From Pseudomonadota bacterium (GTDB lineage: Bacteria; Pseudomonadota; Gammaproteobacteria; Burkholderiales; Rhodocyclaceae), in NCBI GenBank assembly GCA_018262095.1, contig JAGTRW010000013.1, positions 159,333 to 223,332 on the forward strand: a stretch of 64,000 bases of DNA, in the 5' to 3' direction. Positions within the stretch are counted from its first letter, which is position 1. Every line of letters starts with the position of its first letter. The notes below the pieces were generated by a model. It was not told where the DNA came from. It searched no databases and was given only the letters and a program-made list of their open reading frames with translations. Shown here in pieces: positions 57,692-64,000 of this stretch. A program made the position numbers and the translations under genes.

Positions 57692-58227
57692 GTACTTCTT
57701 CTTGTCTTGCCAAGAAGAAGTACCCAAGAAGAAGGCGCGCCCGCCGCGTCGCCCGGCTACGCCGGGTGCTCTGCGCTGCTCGGTTGCAACGGGGGCTGCG
57801 CAACTCGCCCCTGCGGGGCTCAAACAGTGCTCGCCCTTTTTCCCGTTGCGCCCTGAGCGCCGCGAAGAAGTACTCCTGGGGTGCGCCCTGCGCTGCTCGA
57901 CGACGCAGAGGGCAGGAGCAAACCCAACACCGATCGTAGTTTCATGCGCAGGCGGTCGAGTTCAGACGCAGCTTCCCCTGTGGAGCGCCGAGCAACGCAG
58001 GCAAGCCGGGGGGCGTCGGCGAGCACTGTTTGAGGGCCGTAGGCCCGAGTTGCGCAGCCGCGCCCTGAGCGACGCAAAGCATCGCGAGGAAGTACTCTTG
58101 GGGTACCCGGCTTGACGAGTAGCGCAGGGAAGTCGGCGGAGCCGACCGCGGAGCCGGAGTCGCCTTTTGGCTTCGCCGAAACTTCGTTTTCTTTCGCTAC
58201 TTTCTTTTGGCGAAGCAAAAGAAAGTA
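57692..58227. repeat. repeat mosaic with terminal hairpins and a 42-bp inverted repeat
   Basis: At one end GTACTTCTTCTTG (57692-57704) pairs with CAAGAAGAAGTAC (57711-57723); at the other TACTTTCTTTT (58198-58208) pairs with AAAAGAAAGTA (58217-58227). Inside, 57794-57835 and 58018-58059 are inverted copies of 42 bases, 37 identical, sharing GGCGAGCACTGTTTGAG and CGAGTTGCGCAGCC. Their only differences fall in a central mini-hairpin (CCCCGCAGGGG against GGCCGTAGGCC). Direct copies of GCGCCCTGAGCG plus GAAGTACTC-TGGGGT occur at 57848-57882 and 58060-58105. Confidence 0.75.
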
Positions 58228-58284
58228 TGCCCGCGCGTCAGGCGCGGAACACAGCAGTTCCGTATGTGAAAACGTCGCTCATTC

Positions 58285-58310
58285 CTCTGGCCGGACAAGT
58301 CCGGCCAGAG
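58285..58310 (-). terminator. hairpin after maeB
   Basis: CTCTGGCCGGA (58285-58295) and TCCGGCCAGAG (58300-58310) form a perfect 11-bp stem with a 4-base loop, 10 bases past the maeB stop on the minus strand. There is no T-run, so termination may rely on another factor. Confidence 0.6.
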
Positions 58311-58320
58311 GGCGCTAGCC

Positions 58321-60594
58321 TTACCTGGTCGCCGCGTCGACGACGACCAGCGCGGTCATGTTGACGATCCGGCGGACGGTCGCGGTGGTCGTCAGCACAT
58401 GCACCGGACGCGCGGCGCCGAGCAGGATCGGTCCGATCGTGATGCCATCGCCGCCGGTCATCTTGAGCAGGCTGTACGAGATGTTGGCGGCGTCGAGGTT
58501 GGGCATCACCAGCACATTGGCTTCGCCGGTCAATGACGAGTCCGGGTCGAGCTTGCTGCGGATCTCCTCGGACAGCGCGGCGTCACCGTGCATTTCGCCG
58601 TCGGCCTCGATGTCGGGCGCCTTGGCGCGAAACAGCGCGGTCGCTTCGGCCATCTTGCGCGCCGAGGCCGACGGCGAAGCGCCGAAGTTCGAATGCGAAA
58701 GCATCGCGACCTTGGGCTCGATGCCGAAACGGCGCACCTCTTCGGCGGCCATCAGCGCAATCTCGGCCAATTGCTCGGCGCTCGGGTTTTCATTGACGTG
58801 CGTATCGCAAATGAACAGCGCGCGACCGGGCAGGATCAGGTGATTCATCGCCGCCAGCGTCGAGCATCCCGGCGTCTTGCCGATGATGTCGTCGATTTGC
58901 TGCAGATGATGGGCGAAACGTCCGGTGATGCCGCAGATCATTCCGTCGGCGTAACCGAGCTTGATCAGCATCGCGCCGATGAGGGTGTTGTGTTTGCGCA
59001 GGCGCGTGCGGGCGATCTCGACCGTCACGCCACGGCGTTTCATGATCTGGTGGTAAGCGCTCCAAGCCTCGTGGTAGCGCTCGTCGCTGTTCGGGTCGAC
59101 GACCTCGAAATCCTTGCCGAGGCGCAGCTTCGAGCCGATTTTCTCGATTCGCGCGGCGATCACGTCGGGGCGGCCGATCAGCACCGGGGTGGTCAGTTGC
59201 TCTTCGACGATGATCTGTGCCGCGCGCAGCACGCGTTCGTCCTCGCCGTCGGGATAGACGATACGCGTCGGTTTCCCCTTCCTGGCGGCGTAGAACACCG
59301 CGCGCATGCCGACGCCGGTGCGGTAAATGAAGCCCTTGAGCTTTTCCTTGTAGGCGGCCATGTCGGTGATCGGCCGCTTGGCGACGCCCGAATCCATCGC
59401 GGCCTGCGCCACGGCCGGCGCGATGACCAGGATCAGGCGCGGATCGAAGGGCTTGGGAATCAGGTATTCGGGGCCGAAGGCGAGCTCCTGGCCGGGGTAG
59501 GCCATCGCGACCTCGCTGGCGACCGCTTCATGCGCCATGGCGGCGATCGCGTGCACGCAGGCCAGCTTCATTTCTTCGGTGATGCGCGTGGCGCCGACAT
59601 CGAGCGCGCCGCGGAAGATGAACGGGAAGCACAGCACGTTGTTGACCTGGTTGGCGTAATCCGAACGTCCGGTCGCCATGATCACGTCGGGGCGCGCTGC
59701 ACGCGCGAGCTCGGGCAGGATTTCCGGCGTCGGATTGGCGAGCGCGAAAACGATCGGCTGTTTCGCCATCTTGGCGACCATTTCGGGCTTGAGCACGCCG
59801 GCGGCCGATAGCCCGAGGAAAATGTCGGCGCCCTCGATGGCGTCGGACAGCGTACGCAGTTCGGTGACTCGCGCATAACGCGCCTTGGTCGGCTCCATCT
59901 TGGCGTCGCGCCCGACGTAGATCACGCCCTTGGAGTCGCAGACCATGACGTTTTCGACGCGGATGCCAAGGTCGCACCACAGGTTGAGGCAGGAAATCGC
60001 CGCGGCGCCGGCGCCGGAACAGACGACCTTGACGTCGCCGATCGCCTTGCCGACGACCTTGAGCGCGTTAAGCATCGCCGCCGCCGAAATGATCGCCGTG
60101 CCGTGCTGGTCGTCGTGGAAAACCGGAATCGCCATGCGCTCCTTGAGCTTGCTTTCGATGTAGAAGCACTCGGGCGCCTTGATGTCCTCGAGATTGATTC
60201 CGCCGAGCGTCGGCTCGAGTGCGGCGATCATCTCGACCAGCTTGTCGGGGTCGTTCTCGGCAAGCTCGATGTCGAAGACGTCGATCCCGGCGAATTTCTT
60301 GAACAGGCAACCCTTGCCTTCCATCACCGGCTTGCCGGCGAGCGGTCCGATATTGCCCAGGCCAAGTACTGCCGTACCGTTGGTGACGACGCCGACCAGA
60401 TTGGCGCGCGAGGTATAGAGCGCGGCGGCGTCGGGATTCTCGACGATCGCCTCACAGGCGTAGGCGACGCCTGGCGAGTAGGCGAGCGCCAGATCGTGTT
60501 GGTTCGAGAGCGCCTTGGTCGGCTGGACCGAAATCTTGCCCGGGGTCGGGTACTGATGGTATTCAAGCGCGGCTTCGCGCAGATCCTTTTCCAT
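58321..60594 (-). CDS. maeB: NADP-dependent malic enzyme with phosphotransacetylase-like domain
   Basis: MaeB decarboxylates malate to pyruvate, producing NADPH. The 757-residue product has the malic domain at the N-terminus ([40 protein letters not shown]), the NADP-binding domain ([17 protein letters not shown]) and a C-terminal phosphotransacetylase-like domain from about residue 430 that is usually catalytically silent and regulatory. Length fits the long MaeB type. It is preceded by a good sigma-70 promoter and followed by a hairpin. Confidence 0.96.
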   Translation of the reverse strand: MEKDLREAALEYHQYPTPGKISVQPTKALSNQHDLALAYSPGVAYACEAIVENPDAAALYTSRANLVGVVTNGTAVLGLGNIGPLAGKPVMEGKGCLFKKFAGIDVFDIELAENDPDKLVEMIAALEPTLGGINLEDIKAPECFYIESKLKERMAIPVFHDDQHGTAIISAAAMLNALKVVGKAIGDVKVVCSGAGAAAISCLNLWCDLGIRVENVMVCDSKGVIYVGRDAKMEPTKARYARVTELRTLSDAIEGADIFLGLSAAGVLKPEMVAKMAKQPIVFALANPTPEILPELARAARPDVIMATGRSDYANQVNNVLCFPFIFRGALDVGATRITEEMKLACVHAIAAMAHEAVASEVAMAYPGQELAFGPEYLIPKPFDPRLILVIAPAVAQAAMDSGVAKRPITDMAAYKEKLKGFIYRTGVGMRAVFYAARKGKPTRIVYPDGEDERVLRAAQIIVEEQLTTPVLIGRPDVIAARIEKIGSKLRLGKDFEVVDPNSDERYHEAWSAYHQIMKRRGVTVEIARTRLRKHNTLIGAMLIKLGYADGMICGITGRFAHHLQQIDDIIGKTPGCSTLAAMNHLILPGRALFICDTHVNENPSAEQLAEIALMAAEEVRRFGIEPKVAMLSHSNFGASPSASARKMAEATALFRAKAPDIEADGEMHGDAALSEEIRSKLDPDSSLTGEANVLVMPNLDAANISYSLLKMTGGDGITIGPILLGAARPVHVLTTTATVRRIVNMTALVVVDAATR

Positions 60595-60667
60595 GTGTTC
60601 TCCAGTTGCAGTGTGAGGCTGAATTTTTGTCGAGGCCGATACGGCGGGCCGCCGCTACGACACTCTT

Positions 60668-60697
60668 CTTATAACCGAAATTCCCTGGTTGTTTCAA
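60668..60697 (-). promoter_or_regulatory. sigma-70 promoter of maeB
   Basis: On the minus strand TTGAAA (complement of 60692-60697) and TATAAG (complement of 60668-60673) are separated by 18 bases. Each matches five of six consensus positions. It lies 74 bases before the maeB ATG. Confidence 0.7.
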
Positions 60698-60774
60698 ATT
60701 GCTGCGCTACTTCGGTCGAACGTCGGTCATGCGGTAGTATCTGCGTCAAACTTTCTATACGAATCGAGACTCGC

Positions 60775-62622
60775 GTGTTGCGCTTCCTTCGCCGTTTCTG
60801 GCCGGCAACCCTGCGCATGCAGCTGATGCTGATCCTGCTGCCGGTCGTCGGACTGCCGATCATTGCCACCGGCTACGTCCTCAAGCTGCACGGGCAAGAG
60901 GCTATCGTCGGCGAGAAAAGGGTGCATCTGCAGGGGATTGCCATGCTGCTCTCGCAGCATTTGCGCGATAGCGGCGGCTACCAAGGCCTGCTCGCCGACT
61001 ACCGGGGGAACGACGACGACCGCGAGCACCAGATCGCTTTTCTCAACCGCCGCCTGCGCGGCTATACGGACCAGGTCGCCGCTGCTTTTCCCGAGGTCGG
61101 CGTCGGCTATTTTCATCTGGGCCTTAACGCCATCATCACTTACGGTCCGAGCGTGGACTACGGCCACACCGTGGGGATGACCATTCCACCCGAGCATCCG
61201 GGCTGGAAAGCGATGGCGAGCGGCGATCCGATGACGGTCAGCGGCGGCCAGGTGCGCGGCAACATCATGAACGCCATGTTGCCGATCAGCGAAGGCGGGC
61301 GCGTGGTCGGCTACATCTGGGCCAACGAGTTCGTCGATGCGATCGACCAGCAGGCCAGTGCGATGCGCCTCGCCGTGCATTCGATGACGCTGCTCGGCGT
61401 CGTCCTCGCACTGGCGGTGGTGGTTTTTGTCATTGCGCAGCTCACCAGCAGCATGGCGAAAGTCAAGCAGGGCTTGCTGCGCCTGGCGCTCGATCTGCGC
61501 GAGCCGATCCCGCCGATCAAGGGCGAAATCGGCGAAATCGTCGACGCCATCAACACCATGGCGCGCGTGCTGCTCGAAACCCGCTCGATGCACCACAACA
61601 TTCTCGACAGCCTGTCGGACGCGGTGATTACCGTCGATTCGGCGAACAAGGTCTCTTACATCAATCCGGCCGGCTGCGAGCTGTTTCGTTGCCAGACCGG
61701 CGATGTCGTCGGCCACCCGTATCTCGCGCTGTTCCGCCCCGAGGCGCACTTTTCGAGCATGCTCGTCGATACGCTCAAGAGCGGTCGTGAACATCGCGAC
61801 GTCGAGCTCGACTACCCGTTGCCGCATCAGACCTATCACGTGATGGCCAGCAGCAGCCTGCTGTTCGACGGGCGCGGCCATCAACTGGGCGTCGTCGCGG
61901 TGGTGCGCGACATCAGCGAGACCTTTTCGCTGCGCGAGCAGGTGGCGCGCGCCGACCGGCTGGCGGCGATCGGCGAAGTGGCGGCCGGAATTGCCCACGA
62001 ACTGCGCACGCCGCTCACTTCGATCCGCGGTTTCGTCCAGTATCTGCAAGGCTCGACCGACCCCGTAGAATGGCGGGAATACGGCGACATCATCATCCGC
62101 GAGGTCGATGGCTTGAATCGCATCGTCTCCGACCTGCTCGACCTGGTGCGTCCGCACCCGCTGCGTCCGACGATGTGCACGCTCGATCAACTGGTCGAAG
62201 AGACGCTGCTGCTGGCGCGCGACAGCGCCGGACGCATCGCCTTTGTCTTCGCCGCGTCAGCCGAGCCGTTGCCGATCGAGGTCGACCGCGGCCAGATCAA
62301 GCAGGTGCTGCTCAACATCATCGTCAACGCCATCCAGGCGATCGCCGATCAGGGGCAGATCCGTATCGTCAGTGCGCGGCTTGCGTCCGGCGAGGTCAGC
62401 GTCTGCGTCAGCGACAACGGCTGTGGCATCCCGGCGGCGATCCGCGCGCGGATTTTCGACCCCTTCTTTTCGACCAAGCCGAGCGGCACCGGGCTGGGCA
62501 TGACAATTGCTCGGCGTATTGTCGAGGACCACCACGGTCGTCTCGAAATCGACAGCGTCGAGGGCCAGGGCAGCAGCGTGACGCTGATCCTGCCCGGCGC
62601 ACCGCCAGAGAAAATAGGATGA
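60775..62622 (+). CDS. AtoS-like two-component sensor histidine kinase
   Basis: The 615-residue product begins at a GTG (VLRFLRRFWPATLRMQLML). It has TM1 at about 14-34, a periplasmic sensor region (about 40-200), TM2 (about 203-225), a HAMP-like linker, a PAS domain (about 285-385) and a histidine kinase core with IAHELRTPLTSIRGF (His408), LLNIIVNAIQAI, SDNGCGIP and GTGLGMTIARRIVEDHHG. A TTG at 60778 is an alternative start. Its stop overlaps the regulator start by 4 bases. The organisation matches the AtoS/AtoC class, but the signal is unknown. Confidence 0.88.
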   Translation: MLRFLRRFWPATLRMQLMLILLPVVGLPIIATGYVLKLHGQEAIVGEKRVHLQGIAMLLSQHLRDSGGYQGLLADYRGNDDDREHQIAFLNRRLRGYTDQVAAAFPEVGVGYFHLGLNAIITYGPSVDYGHTVGMTIPPEHPGWKAMASGDPMTVSGGQVRGNIMNAMLPISEGGRVVGYIWANEFVDAIDQQASAMRLAVHSMTLLGVVLALAVVVFVIAQLTSSMAKVKQGLLRLALDLREPIPPIKGEIGEIVDAINTMARVLLETRSMHHNILDSLSDAVITVDSANKVSYINPAGCELFRCQTGDVVGHPYLALFRPEAHFSSMLVDTLKSGREHRDVELDYPLPHQTYHVMASSSLLFDGRGHQLGVVAVVRDISETFSLREQVARADRLAAIGEVAAGIAHELRTPLTSIRGFVQYLQGSTDPVEWREYGDIIIREVDGLNRIVSDLLDLVRPHPLRPTMCTLDQLVEETLLLARDSAGRIAFVFAASAEPLPIEVDRGQIKQVLLNIIVNAIQAIADQGQIRIVSARLASGEVSVCVSDNGCGIPAAIRARIFDPFFSTKPSGTGLGMTIARRIVEDHHGRLEIDSVEGQGSSVTLILPGAPPEKIG

Positions 62623-64000
62623 AAACCGATTACCAGATATTGATCGTCGACGACGACGAGAGCATCCGCCGCATGCTGGCTGCGGTCTTGGCGCGCGAGG
62701 GCTTCCAGACGGTCACCGCGGCCGACGGCGAAGAGGGCTTGGCGCTCTTTCGCAGCAGCTCGCCGGACATCGTGTTGATGGACATCCGCATGCCCGGGCG
62801 CAGCGGAATCGAAGTGATGAGCGACATGCTCGAACTGCGTCCGGGCGCCGCGGTGATTCTGATGACCGCTTATGCGGATCTTGATACCGCGGTGCAGGCG
62901 ATCAAGAACGGCGTCTTCGATTTCGTGATCAAGCCCTTCGACCTCGCCGAGATTGGCCTGCTCGTCAATCGCGCCTACCAGATGCGCGAGATGCGCCGCG
63001 AGATCGTGACCTTGCAGCACGAGCTGTCGGAGAGCCTGCGCTTCAACCGGATCACCACCAGCGACCCGGCGATGCGGGCGCTGTGCGACGCGGTGGTGCG
63101 CATCGCGGCGAGCAACGCGACCGTCGTGATCTACGGCGAGAGCGGCGTCGGCAAGGAGCTGCTGGCGACCTCGCTGCACTACAACAGCCCGCGCGCCCAG
63201 CGGCCTTTCGTCAAGGTCAATTGCGGCGCCATTCCCGAGGGCTTGCTCGAGAGCGAGTTCTTCGGTCACGAGAAGGGCGCGTTCACCGGCGCGGTGGCGC
63301 GCCGCACCGGCCGCTTCGAGCACGCCGACGGCGGTACGCTGTTCCTCGACGAGATCGGCGAACTCCCCTTGTCGCTGCAGGTCAAGCTGCTGCGCGTGAT
63401 CCAGGATCGCGCCTTCGAGCGCGTCGGCGGCGACAAGACGCAGAGCGTCGATGTCCGCCTGGTCGTCGCGACCAATCGTAACCTCGAGGAAATGGTCGCC
63501 GCCGGAACTTTTCGCAGCGACCTCTACTATCGGCTCAACGTCGTCAATCTGGCGGTGCCGCCGCTGCGCGCGCGTCCCTCCGACATCCAATTGCTTGCCG
63601 CACATTTCCTGCGCAAGTTTACCGCCGAGCACGCGCGCGAAATCGACGGTTTCGACGACCATGCGCTGGCGATCATGCAGCGTTATTCGTGGCCGGGCAA
63701 CGTACGCGAGCTTTCCAACGCGGTCGAACGCGCGGTGGTGATGAGCACCGGCCACAGTATTTTCGCCGAGGATCTGCCGCTGACGATCGTCCATGCCAGT
63801 CGCCAGAACATCAGCGATGACGTCGCGCCGAAGCTGCTCAAGGAGCTGGTTCGCGGTTTCGAACTGAAGGTCATCACCGGCGCGCTCGAGCGCAATCAGG
63901 GCAACCGTTCGCGCACCGCGAGCGAGCTTGGCATCAGCCGGCGCGCGTTGCTCTACAAGCTGCACGAGTTCAACCTCGATAGCGGCGAGTGCGCAGATGC
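62619..64000 (+). CDS. AtoC/NtrC-type sigma-54 response regulator (partial)
   Basis: The open frame starts with ATG at 62619, overlaps the kinase stop, and runs off the right edge with 460 codons seen. It has a receiver domain (Asp55 in [11 protein letters not shown]), a sigma-54 AAA+ domain with Walker [44 protein letters not shown] and [17 protein letters not shown], and the beginning of a Fis-type helix-turn-helix ([24 protein letters not shown]). The GAFTGA motif shows it activates sigma-54 polymerase. Target genes lie outside the window or are not evident. Confidence 0.93.
   Translation, partial: MKTDYQILIVDDDESIRRMLAAVLAREGFQTVTAADGEEGLALFRSSSPDIVLMDIRMPGRSGIEVMSDMLELRPGAAVILMTAYADLDTAVQAIKNGVFDFVIKPFDLAEIGLLVNRAYQMREMRREIVTLQHELSESLRFNRITTSDPAMRALCDAVVRIAASNATVVIYGESGVGKELLATSLHYNSPRAQRPFVKVNCGAIPEGLLESEFFGHEKGAFTGAVARRTGRFEHADGGTLFLDEIGELPLSLQVKLLRVIQDRAFERVGGDKTQSVDVRLVVATNRNLEEMVAAGTFRSDLYYRLNVVNLAVPPLRARPSDIQLLAAHFLRKFTAEHAREIDGFDDHALAIMQRYSWPGNVRELSNAVERAVVMSTGHSIFAEDLPLTIVHASRQNISDDVAPKLLKELVRGFELKVITGALERNQGNRSRTASELGISRRALLYKLHEFNLDSGECAD

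Larger units (their letters stand above)
57482..58320. other. 839-base intergenic region filled with repeats
   Basis: This gap between pepD and maeB (both minus) holds no gene I can support; the open frames within it have no family resemblance and poor codon structure. It consists of hairpins and inverted and direct repeats, detailed in the next two entries, and ends with a hairpin just past maeB. The style is that of intergenic repeat mosaics in betaproteobacterial chromosomes. Confidence 0.7.

Noticed and set aside
57482..58320. Several open frames in the pepD-maeB gap
   Set aside because: They are produced by GC-rich repeats, show no family resemblance, and overlap each other on both strands.

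Overview
The window is GC-rich chromosomal DNA of a betaproteobacterium, most likely of the Rhodocyclales. The gene order ddl-ftsQ-ftsA-ftsZ-lpxC-(DUF721/DciA)-M23 peptidase-secA-argJ, the linked purM/hda/HAD/pcnB/folK/deoxynucleoside kinase/panB/panC block, and a NADP malic enzyme with a phosphotransacetylase-like tail all fit that group. This placement is inferred from gene content and protein resemblance, not from a search. Almost everything is core chromosome. I see no rRNA, tRNA, CRISPR array, prophage or transposase.

Layout. 1-9139 is the end of the division/cell-wall cluster and the start of the envelope/secretion block: ddl end, ftsQ, ftsA, ftsZ, lpxC, a small membrane protein, a DciA-like protein on the other strand, an M23 peptidase and secA. 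9226-18561 is a mixed stretch: argJ, a GT87-type membrane glycosyltransferase, apaG, a type IV pilin, sixA, a Crp/Fnr regulator, guaC, two unknown proteins, a secreted Gly/Tyr/His-rich protein with a glycine-zipper lipoprotein, and a truncated RlmN-family gene. At 18562-18620 there is a near-perfect Illumina Nextera adapter, so the join at this point is an assembly artefact and the neighbours on its two sides may not be adjacent in the genome. 18794-23175 is a two-gene signalling operon (HDOD-GAF-histidine kinase, then REC-PAS-GGDEF-EAL), followed by a NYN/LOTUS RNA-biology protein.

24548-33303 runs on the minus strand: serA and serC for serine, panD, panC and panB for pantothenate, a deoxynucleoside kinase, folK, pcnB, a HAD phosphatase and hda; purM is divergent. 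34484-46533 holds a small basic protein, a membrane-bound diguanylate cyclase preceded by a leader-peptide/terminator arrangement, miaA, mutL, a DedA protein, a LOG-family protein, endonuclease IV, fadD, crcB with DUF190, and an enolase carrying an unusual Lys/Ala/Pro-rich N-terminal extension. 46660-64000 holds a very large alpha-2-macroglobulin, a thioesterase, a 56-residue orphan gene under a LexA-type box, a chemotaxis receptor with a shrunken sensor domain, rlmF, pepD, maeB, and an AtoS/AtoC-like kinase and sigma-54 activator that runs off the right edge.

Two kinds of intergenic repeat recur. One is a family of CCACGGCGAACACAGCGAA-like inverted repeats at five places (near 9.2, 25.8, 37.8, 37.9-38.0 and 55.9 kb). 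The other is a mosaic of hairpins and inverted repeats at 57.7-58.2 kb. The observations most worth following up are the LexA-controlled orphan, the enolase extension, the leader/terminator upstream of the diguanylate cyclase, the repeat family, and above all the adapter junction, which should be corrected before any synteny argument is made here.
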